DNA of 21,278 nt from Bacteroidales bacterium (GCA_023229525.1 JALNZC010000057.1:1-21278), one strand, 5' to 3'. Shown: positions 1 to 9,113, counted from the first letter of the stretch. Program-made: numbers and translations. The notes: generated from the sequence alone by a model not told the origin.

Positions 1-330
1 CCGTTTCGCTCAACCCCGTTTCGGGCAACCCCGTTTCGGGCAACCCCGTTTCGGGCAACCCCGTTTTGGGCAACCCCGTTTCGGGCAACCCCGTTTTGGG
101 CAACCCCATTTCGGGCAATCCCGTTTCGGGCAACCACATTTCGTGCAATCCCGTTTGGGGCAACCCCGTTTCGGGCAACCCCGTTTCGTGCAATCCCGTT
201 TCGTGCAATCCCGTTTCGGGTAACCCCATTTCGGGCAACCCCGTTTCGGGCAACCCCGTTTCGGGTAACCCCGTTTCGGGCAATCCCGTTTCGGGCAACC
301 CCGTTTCGGGCAACTCCGTTTCGGGCAACC
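1..330 (+). repeat. Tandem array of 22 units of 15 bp (GNPVS-encoding)
   Basis: Twenty-two consecutive units of the form CCGTTTCGGGCAACC run from base 1 to 330 without any insertion or deletion. Variation is limited to single substitutions (for example CCGTTTTGGGCAACC at 61-75 and ACATTTCGTGCAATC at 136-150). The array probably continues left of the window. No unit has a stop codon in any forward frame. In the transposase frame it encodes Val-Ser-Gly-Asn-Pro. There are no spacers, so this is a minisatellite inside a gene rather than a CRISPR. Confidence 0.95.
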
Positions 331-647
331 ACATTCGGGACGAACACATTCGGGGCGAACACATTCGGGGCGAACACATTCGGGGCGAACACATTCGGGG
401 CGAACACGTAGGTTCGCCCCTACATTATGTGGTACGATGGTTTAAAACCATGACGACAAATGAATATATCCGCGGTGTGAAAAATTTGGGTTGGCAACCT
501 TTTAACGGCAAATTATGGCAACGCAATTATTACGAACACATTGTCCGTAATAACCGATCGTATCAAACCATCTCGGAATATATTAAAAACAATCCTGCCA
601 AATGGCAGGAAGATAAATTTTATACCTCATCCCAGGGAAAATTTTAG
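3..647 (+). CDS. REP-associated tyrosine transposase (RAYT, Y1/IS200-like), C-terminal part; 5' end outside window
   Basis: The frame is open from the first bases of the window, so the gene enters from the left. The TTG at 66 is not a convincing start. Residues encoded by 1-405 are pentapeptide repeats (GNPVS, then HIRGE). From about 406 the protein becomes ordinary: VRWFKTMTTNEYIRGVK, then KLWQRNYYEHIVRN, then SEYIKNNPAKWQEDKFY. That ending is what I know from Bacteroidota RAYT proteins, single-strand DNA transposases of the HUH/Y1 superfamily that act on REP-like hairpins. The YIxxNP motif includes the candidate nucleophilic tyrosine; the HUH histidine pair would lie left of the window. Because each repeat is 15 bp, changes in copy number keep the frame, which fits a coding function. 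The gene is convergent with the propeller gene that ends at 762. I am confident of the family and less sure that the gene is intact, because its N-terminus is unseen. Confidence 0.75.
   Translation, partial: VSLNPVSGNPVSGNPVSGNPVLGNPVSGNPVLGNPISGNPVSGNHISCNPVWGNPVSGNPVSCNPVSCNPVSGNPISGNPVSGNPVSGNPVSGNPVSGNPVSGNSVSGNHIRDEHIRGEHIRGEHIRGEHIRGEHVGSPLHYVVRWFKTMTTNEYIRGVKNLGWQPFNGKLWQRNYYEHIVRNNRSYQTISEYIKNNPAKWQEDKFYTSSQGKF
331..405 (+). repeat. Second tandem array, 5 units of 15 bp (HIRGE-encoding)
   Basis: Five units follow directly in the same 15-bp register: ACATTCGGGACGAAC once, then ACATTCGGGGCGAAC four times. They encode His-Ile-Arg-(Gly/Asp)-Glu. The unit is recognisably related to the first array, with the variant at 136-150 as an intermediate, but is more homogeneous, which suggests a more recent expansion. 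Confidence 0.93.
397..420 (+). repeat. REP-like hairpin inside the transposase gene
   Basis: GGGGCGAA (397-404) and TTCGCCCC (413-420) form a perfect 8-bp stem around an 8-base loop. The left arm is part of the last HIRGE unit, so the repeat unit itself is one arm of the hairpin. GC-rich hairpins of this kind are the usual targets of RAYT enzymes; that this one is a substrate is inference. Confidence 0.55.
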
Positions 648-686
648 CTCCTGCGAAATTTTTATCGAATTTAATGGATGAGAATA

Positions 687-716
687 AAAGAGGCTGCCCG
701 TTTGGACAGCCTCTTT
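687..716. terminator. Bidirectional rho-independent terminator between convergent genes
   Basis: AAAGAGGCTGCCC and GGACAGCCTCTTT form a 13-bp stem with one mismatch around a GTTT loop. A-rich and T-rich flanks lie on both sides. It sits between the end of the transposase gene (647) and the end of the leftward propeller gene (762), so it can serve both. Confidence 0.8.
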
Positions 717-761
717 CATTAATCGTAGAATAATAATGCAGATCAAATGTATTTTTTAATC

Positions 762-3700
762 CTACCGCTGTATGACAAACTTTTTCAGAAAAGAATTGTT
801 GTTGTTTTCAACTTTAAGGTAATATACTCCATCACTAAATGATCCTAAATCAAGAGTGAAATTATTACTGATCACCTTGGTTTCTTCATAAACAATTTTA
901 CCAAGTGAATTGACTATCTGAACAACAGAAGCTCCCTTTATCGAAGGATTACAGGTCACTTTGAACAAATCCTTAGCGGGATTCGGTGAAATGGTGATAT
1001 CCTGATTATCAATGGCTTCAATAGAACCATTGGTGTTTACAGTTCCGTTTTTCAAAACAGGAGTGAAAAGTTTACCGTTATAATCACCGAATTCAATGGG
1101 GGTCGGGTTACTATTCCAGGTAATCTCGGAAACATCATTTTTGCGTGATTTAAAATGTATATTGACCAAGGTACCGTCTGCAATATCTACTCCACTATTA
1201 TCGGCAACCCAGACGAAGGTAAGCTGCCCAGCTTTGGGAGAACCAACTACAACTGTACTTATTTCCGGGTTCCAGTCGGTAACGTCACTGAAGGAGAGTT
1301 TTTTAGGATCGTATTGAAGAGTGAACTGGAAAGATCCCAGGTTTTGTACGCCGGTTATATAAACGGGAACAACTACATCATTACCAACTGGATTTACCGA
1401 TTCAAGTGTGAACACAGCATCCGATGACTCCGGAACCGTGCTGTTGACAGTCGATTTGTTTGAAACCGGAATGTATGATCCGTTCGCATCTCCATAGATA
1501 ATTCCGAGGTAATCATGGACCACATTGTTCCCAACGAGTGTGATCGGGGACGAATTGAACAACCAGTCGCCAACCGGGAACGAACTGGTTATATTGGCTA
1601 TTCTTTTCTTGATCAGCAACAGGTCGGAAGCTGTCAGAGATCCATTGCCATTGACATCACCCGATGCCAGATAAATACCGTATAAAGGGGAAATGTTTGC
1701 AATATGTTTGCTGTAAAGCAATGCATCGCTTGCAGTAACACCGGTCCATGGTCTTGTCGTAACCGATTCAAGGGTATAAACCCCATCGGGTAAATTTTCA
1801 AACAAATAATCACCTGTGGCATTCGTGGTACTGCTTGCAATCACTGAGCCCGAATTATCCTTTAGTGTCAGGGAAACATTTGAAAGCGGAGAATTGGATG
1901 CATTCGGATAGATAATCTTACCGGAAATAGCGTGGTTTGTTGAAACCGCAGGTGGGAAAATAATATAATCAATCCAACCGCAGTCGCTGCCGGCATTGAT
2001 GGTATTGTTCTTATAATAAGCCCATTTAAAAGTATGCACACCGGCTGTAACGGGGAAACTTACCCTGGTCCAGACTTTTTCACCGCTCCACTGTCCTTTT
2101 TGTACGTTGTCGATGTAAAATCCCAGGAAATCGTATGTTGGTTGTGAGGACACCTTGCGGAAAAATGAAATGCTGTCGTTCCGCTCAACATTATAGGTTA
2201 ATGCAAGTGTACTTGAACCGTTGGGCCCGATAGCGCCGCTCTTTGCACAATATATACCTTCAATAGGATTGACGTTGGTAATAGTCCATGGAGCGCTGCC
2301 ACCCTGGACATAGGAAAAGATATTGAAATTACCGGATTCAAAGCCATCGAATATCAATCCGATGATGGCTTCAAAGGTCTTCTGTGCCGTATACGCTCCA
2401 GACGTTACGGAAAAATTCAAATAAATGAGGGTATCCATTGGCGCTGCAGGACTTACCGTAACATTAAATGTCGCAAAACCGGTTTCACCATTGGGTAGTA
2501 TCCCAAGGTCAGAGGTAGCATTGTTTATTGTGATCAGAGGGTTTGAACAGGTCAGCGTTCCGAGGGTACCGTTGGCCTGGAATCCCCCGTTATTGGTAAC
2601 TGAGATTCTGATATCCGCTGTTTCTCCCGGATCCAATCCGCCATTGCCGTTACCGGTAGCATCGGATATGGAAATTCCACCAACAGAAAGCACAGGGGCA
2701 TAGGCTTTGATCGTAAAGTTACTGAGCCATGTACTATCACCGTTGGTTGCCACTACATCGAAGAGAATATCGGTGCCGTTCGGAACATTGTTGGTAGCCT
2801 GAATAGAAAAAGCATTGGCGACAGTAACCGTATCGGGAACATTAAAATGACCGAAAAATTCAGTTCCGTCAATGATGTTGATATAAGGTGAATTGGAAGA
2901 GATATTCACAGTGACATTGTCTGTCGGTTGATCCCCGATATTCACCATGGTCATATCGAGGTTAACGGTTTCACCGGTAGCCAGTTTACCATCGGGGTCA
3001 TTGATTACATAGGACTGAAAAGAAACCCAGGGTTGATTGGGAGGAGGACCGGTTTCATATGGCGAAGTATACGCCATCACTACGCCTGAGCGGTTGTCGC
3101 TCCAAACGGGATAAACCCTGCGATTCTGAGAGGTGATCCCTAAATAGTCGGCTATATAGCCACCGGCCAGACCCGAAATGGGAGAGGGGGTAAAAGAAAC
3201 GTCGCTAATTTTGAAATCTTCCCAGGTCTGTCCGCCATCTCTTGAATTGGCAGCAAACACTTCATCTTTTGCGGAGGTTACATTGCGGTCGTCATAAAAT
3301 ATACAACTCAGTGTTCCGGAAGTGGGATCGCAGCAAATCCACGGGAAATAATGTTGTTTCCCGAGTCCGAAAGGATCCTGGTTAATACGTGTAGGGCTTG
3401 ACCAAGTCACTCCCTGATCGGTCGATTTGATCATGTAAACATCGATGCCGCTTCCTGTATTTATGCCCGGAATGCCGATATTTGACCAAACAGCATAGAT
3501 AGTTCCGCGGTTGGGACCATTGCTGATATCTACGGTCATGGAGGGGAAGGAATTCACCCGGTGGTTCTTACTCGTTGCCGTAGTACGGATGCCGCGGATA
3601 TTGGTGATGATGCGATGGGCGGTTTGATAGGTGGCTCCACCGTCGAGTGAACGGGCAAAACCAAGAGCGGATTCGTCGGAAGGCCAGGAATCGTAAACGG

Positions 3701-4556
3701 CCCACAGGACATAAACTTCTCCATTTGGTCCGGTATGTATGTTCACCCCCTGGTTATGACTTCCGGCATTAATAGCTGTACTTACTGTGGAAAACGCAGA
3801 CCAGTTTACGCCATCATTGGTCGACCTCGAAATGTCAATCTGATTAATGCTGGGGCCACCGGCAAGATTACTCCAGGCAACATAAAGATTGCCTTCGTAC
3901 GGACTGCTTACACTGTTGTCAATCCACATATGATTCTTATCCAGAATTCCTCCGGGACTCGGGCATACAGTCTTACTCGTCCAGGTCTGGCCTCCGTTGT
4001 CGGAATAGGAAACTCCCTGACCATAGCTGTTCTGAATATAATTGACAAACATACGTCCGGTATTGCTGATGGCTGTTGTCGGGTCGCCGGAATTGGATCC
4101 GCCGGCACCCTGCAATTCGCCACCCCAGGTTGCTCCACCGTCCAGCGTGTAAAAGTCGTTCGCGCCATAAAGGTTCCCAACAGGATTCTGGGTCGAGTTG
4201 TTGGAGTTCAGAACATGATTTTTATCATTGGGATCGGCAAAAACAGAATTTTCACTTTGGGTGGAATTCAGGGTCGTTAAAGGAACATCAGGTGAATCTT
4301 CACTGAAAACACCCCTTGCCTTTATTTTGCTACCGGTAAATGTAGCTTTTTCAACAGGGATATCGGGAGCTACCTGAACCAGGCCCAGACGGGCCATCTC
4401 TCTCCAATAACCCATATTGTCAATCCGCGTGTCAATAGTTATTTTTTTGGTCGTCACTATTTTGTTTCCTTTGAAAGCCGGTTGCTGGGCAATGACTATA
4501 GAAGAAGCCAAAAGCATGAAAACCAACATTAAAAGTATTGATTTTGCTTTTTTCAT
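762..4556 (-). CDS. Secreted Asp-box (BNR/sialidase-like) beta-propeller protein with dockerin, cohesin and T9SS sorting domains
   Basis: The protein has 1264 residues. Residues 1-23 are a signal peptide ending VIA before QQ. About 95-500 form a propeller with six Asp-boxes: TLDGGATW (137), SDNGGQTW (185), STNDGVNW (245), SLDGGATY (303), STDQGVTW (378) and SRDGGQTW (438). Two Ig-like domains follow (about 510-620 and 621-735, the second with DATGNGNGGLDPGE). Then come a MAM-like jelly-roll (736-870, ending GWIDYIIFP), a Cna-B-like domain (875-935), a dockerin-like segment (938-1000, GDVNGNGSLTASDLLLIKKR), a cohesin-like domain (about 1048-1173) and a T9SS type A sorting domain (1185-1264, ISPNPAKDLF to KKFVIQR). 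No FRIP-type motif of true sialidases is visible, so enzymatic sialidase activity is unsupported and a binding role is equally likely. The gene starts 50 bases after the upstream protease gene, so co-transcription is likely. Its tail diverges more from the others than theirs do from each other. Confidence 0.85.
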   Translation of the reverse strand: MKKAKSILLMLVFMLLASSIVIAQQPAFKGNKIVTTKKITIDTRIDNMGYWREMARLGLVQVAPDIPVEKATFTGSKIKARGVFSEDSPDVPLTTLNSTQSENSVFADPNDKNHVLNSNNSTQNPVGNLYGANDFYTLDGGATWGGELQGAGGSNSGDPTTAISNTGRMFVNYIQNSYGQGVSYSDNGGQTWTSKTVCPSPGGILDKNHMWIDNSVSSPYEGNLYVAWSNLAGGPSINQIDISRSTNDGVNWSAFSTVSTAINAGSHNQGVNIHTGPNGEVYVLWAVYDSWPSDESALGFARSLDGGATYQTAHRIITNIRGIRTTATSKNHRVNSFPSMTVDISNGPNRGTIYAVWSNIGIPGINTGSGIDVYMIKSTDQGVTWSSPTRINQDPFGLGKQHYFPWICCDPTSGTLSCIFYDDRNVTSAKDEVFAANSRDGGQTWEDFKISDVSFTPSPISGLAGGYIADYLGITSQNRRVYPVWSDNRSGVVMAYTSPYETGPPPNQPWVSFQSYVINDPDGKLATGETVNLDMTMVNIGDQPTDNVTVNISSNSPYINIIDGTEFFGHFNVPDTVTVANAFSIQATNNVPNGTDILFDVVATNGDSTWLSNFTIKAYAPVLSVGGISISDATGNGNGGLDPGETADIRISVTNNGGFQANGTLGTLTCSNPLITINNATSDLGILPNGETGFATFNVTVSPAAPMDTLIYLNFSVTSGAYTAQKTFEAIIGLIFDGFESGNFNIFSYVQGGSAPWTITNVNPIEGIYCAKSGAIGPNGSSTLALTYNVERNDSISFFRKVSSQPTYDFLGFYIDNVQKGQWSGEKVWTRVSFPVTAGVHTFKWAYYKNNTINAGSDCGWIDYIIFPPAVSTNHAISGKIIYPNASNSPLSNVSLTLKDNSGSVIASSTTNATGDYLFENLPDGVYTLESVTTRPWTGVTASDALLYSKHIANISPLYGIYLASGDVNGNGSLTASDLLLIKKRIANITSSFPVGDWLFNSSPITLVGNNVVHDYLGIIYGDANGSYIPVSNKSTVNSTVPESSDAVFTLESVNPVGNDVVVPVYITGVQNLGSFQFTLQYDPKKLSFSDVTDWNPEISTVVVGSPKAGQLTFVWVADNSGVDIADGTLVNIHFKSRKNDVSEITWNSNPTPIEFGDYNGKLFTPVLKNGTVNTNGSIEAIDNQDITISPNPAKDLFKVTCNPSIKGASVVQIVNSLGKIVYEETKVISNNFTLDLGSFSDGVYYLKVENNNNSFLKKFVIQR
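3090..4300 (-). repeat. Propeller-coding segment nearly identical to 11468-12678
   Basis: The two propeller genes align here at a constant offset of 8378 bases with no gaps that I can see. I counted 7 differences in the 240 bases 3661-3900 against 12039-12278. The C-terminal tails of the same two genes are far more divergent, so the propeller half was recently duplicated or homogenised by gene conversion. Confidence 0.85.
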
Positions 4557-4606
4557 AATAATTGGATAGTTTAATAATGGTTGAGATTAATAATGATTAA
4601 CAAAGA

Positions 4607-7600
4607 TTATTTATTAAGGATTATTTTTTTCTGGATGATTTCCTGATCGCTTTCAACCGACAGGATATAAATTCCATCCGACAGACCACTCAAATCAATG
4701 GTTTTGCTTAAAGGCTTCTGCATGAAAACGTTTTTTTCCTCAAAGACGATTCCGCCTAAAGCATTGGTAATTTTAAGATTGACCTGTCCCTGAATTTCCT
4801 TATCCATCCGGAGGTTGAAAATTCCCTTACCCGGATTCGGATAGATGAACAACACGGATTCGCCGGACAAATTTCTGCCAGGAACGCTTTTCATGAGAAC
4901 AGGTTCAAAAATATTTCCTTCATAATCGGTAAATTCAACAAGTGTCGGATTTCCGGTGAAGGATAAATCAGGTTCTCCGGTCGTTGTTGATGTAAAGTTA
5001 AGATTACACAGAACGCCATCGTTGATAGTAATGCCCTGTGAATCAGCAGCCCATACAAAAGTGATCAAGCCTGGTGCCGGTTGACCTATAACTACATCGT
5101 CAACCCCCGGATACCAACTGTTCACTTCAGCTAATCTAAGTTTATCCGCATCGTAATGAATCGTGAATTGGAAGGATCCCATATCCCGGATACCTGTGAT
5201 ATGCATAGGAACCGTAATCCGATCCTTCATTGAACTGCAGGATGCAAACCGTAAAATACCTTGGTGATTGATTTCCATCGACTTGTTCCCGGTCGGAATG
5301 TACGAACCATTGGCATCACCGTAAACAATTCCTTTGAAATTTTGGGTCACATTGCTTCCTCCAACAGTAAATGGCGTGTTGTTGAACAACCAATCGCCTG
5401 TCGGGAATGAAGTGATGATGGTGACAATCCGTTTTTTGATTAATAATACATCAGCAGCAGTCAGGGTTGCAGAAGCATTGACATCGCCCGAGGCAAGGTA
5501 AATACCGGTCAACAGGTTAATGCTGGCAATATGTTTGCGATATAGCAGTACATCGGCTGCAGAAACTCCGTCCCACGGTTTTGTGGTACTAACCTCGAGG
5601 GTGTAAGGGCCGGCAGGAACAGCAGCAAAAGTATAATTACCGGTAAGATTGGTGGTTGTTGTTCCGATAATCGTTCCGGTACCATTTTTTAGCTTAACCG
5701 TCAACCCGCCCAGTGGTGTTACGGCTGTATTGGCATAGGTGATTGCACCACTAACAGAAACCCCGGATGGAACAGTTGCCGGAAAGACAATATAATCCAC
5801 CCAGGCACAATCGCTCCCGCTTGAAAGACTTCCATCTTTCAAATATTCCCATTTAAAGGTATGATTACCCGCGGTAACAGGGAATGCAACCCTTGTCCAG
5901 GATGTCTCTCCCGACCATTCACCAGCGTTTGTCCCATCGATGAAGAACTTCAGAAAATCGTATCCATCCTCTGAGGATGTTTTCAGGAAAAAGGAGATGC
6001 TGTCAGTCGTTGAGACGTTCATTTGCAGGCTAAGATCAGATTTCTGGGAGTCTGTTATTGTCCCGGATTTACCTGAATAGATACCTTCATAAGGATCGAC
6101 ATTGGTGATCGTCCATGGTTGATTTCCTCCCTGAGTCCAGGAAAACTGCGTAAATCCCCCGGATTCAAAATCCTCCAAAACAAGACCGATCTTAACGGAA
6201 AAGGTCTTTTCAGCAGAATACTGACCGGATACAACCGAATAATTCAGATCGGTAACCGAACCAATAGGCGCCGCCGGATCAACTGTGAGATTGAATGTGG
6301 ACATTACCAGTATACCTGGAACAACATTGCCCAGGTTAACCTGGGGCGTGTTGATGGTTACCATACCGTTCGAAGTATTGAGCATAGCCAGTGCCCCGAC
6401 TGCCGTACTACTGCCTGTATTGGTGGTCATAATCGTCACATCGGCTGTTTCACCCGGATCGAGACGTCCATTGTTGTTGCCAGACGGATCAGAAACGGAC
6501 ATATTGCCAACCTGGAATTCCGGAGCATGAGCAAACAGATTCATGGAAGTCGTCCAGGAACTGCTTCCATCGGAAGCAACAATATCAAAAGGAATCAGAT
6601 GATTGTCGGGTATATTGTTGGCAATGGTAAATTTAAAACCAAACGGAATGGTTACTGAATCGCTGGCCGCAATATTTCCGAAGTTTTCGGTTGTATCGTC
6701 GATAGTGATGTAGGGATCGGCGGAGGATAAAGTGACATTCACGTTGTTGGCCTGGACTGTGCCCACATTTTTCATTGTTAGGGTCAACAGGATAGGGTCA
6801 TTATAATCAATGAGCCCGTTATTATTACCCAGGCTATCATTGATCGCGTGAGTGCTACATGTAACAAAAGAGCCACTATTGGGGACTACCGTTAACGGAA
6901 AAGTCTGGGGCAGACAATTGTTCCCGGAAATGATAAGTTGAGCATCTCCCACTTCAACGAAAGGAGGATCTATGGTGATGACGGTATTTCCTGCATTATC
7001 TGTGGCTGCAATACCATGAACAATGCCATTTTTAATCAGGACACAATTTACCTGCGGAACTGGAAGTCCGCTATGGGTTACGGTAACCGGTAAGGTGGGT
7101 ACCCCAATGGGCAGGGCAGCCAGGTAATTGGCCTGTACCGTAATGGGTTCCTTTGTCCACATCGCCATTGCAGGATCACCCAGAACGTTGCAGTCGTAAA
7201 AACACCAGCGAAGAGCGCCGGGTTCCCATTGACCTGGCGCATTGACCCACGGCGCAGTCATTGTCTTGGATTCAGACTGTGTCCTGCCAATGCGTAATAA
7301 TCCGTCGGTATACATAGCATCTACGAATTCCCGGTGCAGGTGAGCAGATGGACCTTCTGTCTGGCCCTCGTTGAACCAGCCATAACGGGAGTTACCAATA
7401 AACGCTGCAGCAAAATTGCTGATGGTTACCATTTTTTCAGCGATACAATCATCATAATCGAAAGCCCCGCAATCGCAGCCATGGGTAGATACCATAGTAA
7501 AATTGTGGGTTATCCCGTTAACTTGAGAAAAATTGGCATTGGTGATATCGCTGTTGGATAATTTCATCACATATGTTTGATTGGCATGGCCGGAATGGTG

Positions 7601-8935
7601 AAGAAAACTCCTGCCCTGATTCAGATGACTGATCAGATCAGCCCCCGTCCAATAAGAGATTTCGTCGTACATTTTATCCAGTGTATTATCAGGGGTTATT
7701 CCGTCGGTAGTATAACCATTATCCTCATGATGACCAATGAGTAGTTCAAGATAATCGCTTCCTTCGGTGTTGGGATTATCATAAAGATGTTCTCCTGCGA
7801 TCAGTGGATGTGCCATGTCTCCCAGTACCGGTGTGCTTTGGTATGATATCGTTTTATTCAGCATGTGGCTCAATTCGGTCAGGTTACTTACCGGGAAACG
7901 TGCTACAGCGACTTCGGGTAATAAATCGTCTTCCCCAGGTTCGCCCCATTTGTTGTTGCCATTGGTATTCCAGTTACCATCCAGGGCAGAAAAATAGAGA
8001 TCGGAAGGGATGTCATCATCTTCATAACCTGTACCTGAATCTACATAGCAATAAAAGCCCCTGTATGGAATCTGTTCTACATCACCGCCTAAAAGCACAT
8101 ATTCAATACCATGATTCTGGTATTCCTGAATGATGTAGTTACGCATTTTTTCAGGTAAATCCTGTCCGGTCATATTCGAGGTGATATATTCTTTGGTAAC
8201 GGTGAGCGCCTTGATTCCCCTGATTTTGTACATGTCGATCAACGGCTGGTATGCACTTTCGAATGAAGCAGGTGTGATGATCATCAGTTGGTAATCATCG
8301 GAACGTCCTTTACGGGCGGGATACTGGTCAATGATCTCAGGGTTCTGGACACTTTTTCTGACCGATTGAAGGATATCCTTGTTTGAGGTAATATTTTTCA
8401 GGGCGGTCGTACTTTTACTGTCATTTTTTGTGTAAATCCTGATGGTGACTTGCTTATACCAGGTTATTTTCCCGGTTACCGGATTGTAACGCACTGGTGT
8501 GAAAGCAGATTGTCCCAACGCGAACCCATTCATAAACTGGGTAGATAAGTGGCCGGTCGGTTTAACGGGATATTCAGCATTAGTCGAATATACCGATTCG
8601 TTTAGTAAAAATTTACCGGAAGTTCCCTTGGAAATGGGCCGAACGGCTTGCTGCGGAAAAAGTTTAAAAATACCCTCGATAGGGGTCTCTTCCTGTCCTA
8701 TAAATTCGATGGATTCAGCTGATTGTCCAGGAGGTAAAATAAGGGAAACAGAGCAATAAGGGAGCACGGGTTCTCCTTCAAGGCCGGTGAGCAGGGTGTT
8801 GGGAAAGGCAATGATTTGATAATTGCCGTAGTTCTTAACCGAGTAATCATTGAAATAATAGGTTTTTTCGATCACACCGGCATTCAAAGACAGTACAGAA
8901 AAAATCAGCACTATCCATGCAAGGCATTTTTTCAT
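4607..8935 (-). CDS. Gingipain-like C25 cysteine peptidase with dockerin, cohesin and T9SS sorting domains
   Basis: The protein has 1442 residues: signal peptide 1-19, propeptide to about 211, then a C25 domain (about 214-590). The candidate catalytic histidine is His450 in LHHSGHANQTY and the candidate nucleophile is Cys487 in STHGCDCGAFD (Cys489 is an alternative). By its spacing to Cys497 of DCIAE, Cys487 matches the gingipain cysteine best. The GDPAMAMWTKEP end of the catalytic domain is also typical. An Ig-like domain (about 595-690) and two DxxGNNNGxxD-type Ig domains (690-802, 803-917) lead to the common tail: jelly-roll (918-1053), Cna-B-like (1058-1117), dockerin (1120-1185), cohesin (about 1225-1350) and sorting domain (1362-1442). 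The basic stretch PARKGR (206-211) at the propeptide boundary is a plausible processing site. The gene has its own candidate promoter at 9011-9018 behind a terminator, and is followed closely by the propeller gene. Confidence 0.88.
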   Translation of the reverse strand: MKKCLAWIVLIFSVLSLNAGVIEKTYYFNDYSVKNYGNYQIIAFPNTLLTGLEGEPVLPYCSVSLILPPGQSAESIEFIGQEETPIEGIFKLFPQQAVRPISKGTSGKFLLNESVYSTNAEYPVKPTGHLSTQFMNGFALGQSAFTPVRYNPVTGKITWYKQVTIRIYTKNDSKSTTALKNITSNKDILQSVRKSVQNPEIIDQYPARKGRSDDYQLMIITPASFESAYQPLIDMYKIRGIKALTVTKEYITSNMTGQDLPEKMRNYIIQEYQNHGIEYVLLGGDVEQIPYRGFYCYVDSGTGYEDDDIPSDLYFSALDGNWNTNGNNKWGEPGEDDLLPEVAVARFPVSNLTELSHMLNKTISYQSTPVLGDMAHPLIAGEHLYDNPNTEGSDYLELLIGHHEDNGYTTDGITPDNTLDKMYDEISYWTGADLISHLNQGRSFLHHSGHANQTYVMKLSNSDITNANFSQVNGITHNFTMVSTHGCDCGAFDYDDCIAEKMVTISNFAAAFIGNSRYGWFNEGQTEGPSAHLHREFVDAMYTDGLLRIGRTQSESKTMTAPWVNAPGQWEPGALRWCFYDCNVLGDPAMAMWTKEPITVQANYLAALPIGVPTLPVTVTHSGLPVPQVNCVLIKNGIVHGIAATDNAGNTVITIDPPFVEVGDAQLIISGNNCLPQTFPLTVVPNSGSFVTCSTHAINDSLGNNNGLIDYNDPILLTLTMKNVGTVQANNVNVTLSSADPYITIDDTTENFGNIAASDSVTIPFGFKFTIANNIPDNHLIPFDIVASDGSSSWTTSMNLFAHAPEFQVGNMSVSDPSGNNNGRLDPGETADVTIMTTNTGSSTAVGALAMLNTSNGMVTINTPQVNLGNVVPGILVMSTFNLTVDPAAPIGSVTDLNYSVVSGQYSAEKTFSVKIGLVLEDFESGGFTQFSWTQGGNQPWTITNVDPYEGIYSGKSGTITDSQKSDLSLQMNVSTTDSISFFLKTSSEDGYDFLKFFIDGTNAGEWSGETSWTRVAFPVTAGNHTFKWEYLKDGSLSSGSDCAWVDYIVFPATVPSGVSVSGAITYANTAVTPLGGLTVKLKNGTGTIIGTTTTNLTGNYTFAAVPAGPYTLEVSTTKPWDGVSAADVLLYRKHIASINLLTGIYLASGDVNASATLTAADVLLIKKRIVTIITSFPTGDWLFNNTPFTVGGSNVTQNFKGIVYGDANGSYIPTGNKSMEINHQGILRFASCSSMKDRITVPMHITGIRDMGSFQFTIHYDADKLRLAEVNSWYPGVDDVVIGQPAPGLITFVWAADSQGITINDGVLCNLNFTSTTTGEPDLSFTGNPTLVEFTDYEGNIFEPVLMKSVPGRNLSGESVLFIYPNPGKGIFNLRMDKEIQGQVNLKITNALGGIVFEEKNVFMQKPLSKTIDLSGLSDGIYILSVESDQEIIQKKIILNK

Positions 8936-9010
8936 AGTGTATAAAATTTACATAAGTGATTAAAGGATAAGGATTAATTGTATTGGATTATGATGCATAT
9001 AATATATCAA

Positions 9011-9018
9011 CAAAATTA
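9011..9018 (-). promoter_or_regulatory. Candidate Bacteroidota -7 element for the C25 gene at 8935
   Basis: Read on the minus strand this is TAATTTTG, matching TAnnTTTG, about 75 bases upstream of the start codon and downstream of the terminator at 9074-9113. I see no good -33 TTG at the expected spacing, so the call rests on one element and position. Confidence 0.4.
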
Positions 9019-9073
9019 CATAAAAGAAATGGGAACGGTATTCTTTTTGATCAATTCTTTAATGATCAGACAA

Positions 9074-9113
9074 AAAAAACCGTCTTAAGGTTGCACACTT
9101 AAGACGGTTTTTT
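9074..9113. terminator. Strong hairpin terminator after the broken propeller gene
   Basis: AAAAAACCGTCTTAAG (9074-9089) and CTTAAGACGGTTTTTT (9098-9113) are perfectly complementary over 16 bp, with loop GTTGCACA. Read on the minus strand, the run of A bases at the left becomes the U-tract. It lies 38 bases past the stop codon at 9152 and separates this gene from the next one on the same strand. Confidence 0.88.

Noticed and set aside
1..405. CRISPR array
   Set aside because: The units are contiguous 15-mers with no spacers, and the array lies in frame inside a coding sequence.
66..647. A complete 193-residue repeat protein starting at 66
   Set aside because: The first codon is TTG within a repeat unit, and the frame is open to the left edge. 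The end is a RAYT C-terminus, so this is the 3' part of a longer gene.
3044..4270. Catalytic sialidase assignment for the propeller proteins
   Set aside because: Asp-boxes define the fold only. The RIP-type motif and a convincing arginine triad were not found, so only a propeller is claimed.
3735..4280. Long plus-strand ORF of 181 codons opposite the propeller gene
   Set aside because: It is a shadow of the minus-strand coding sequence, without homology I recognise. Similar antisense ORFs at 6119-6658, 10085-10546, 10698-11180 and 19952-20392 are rejected for the same reason.
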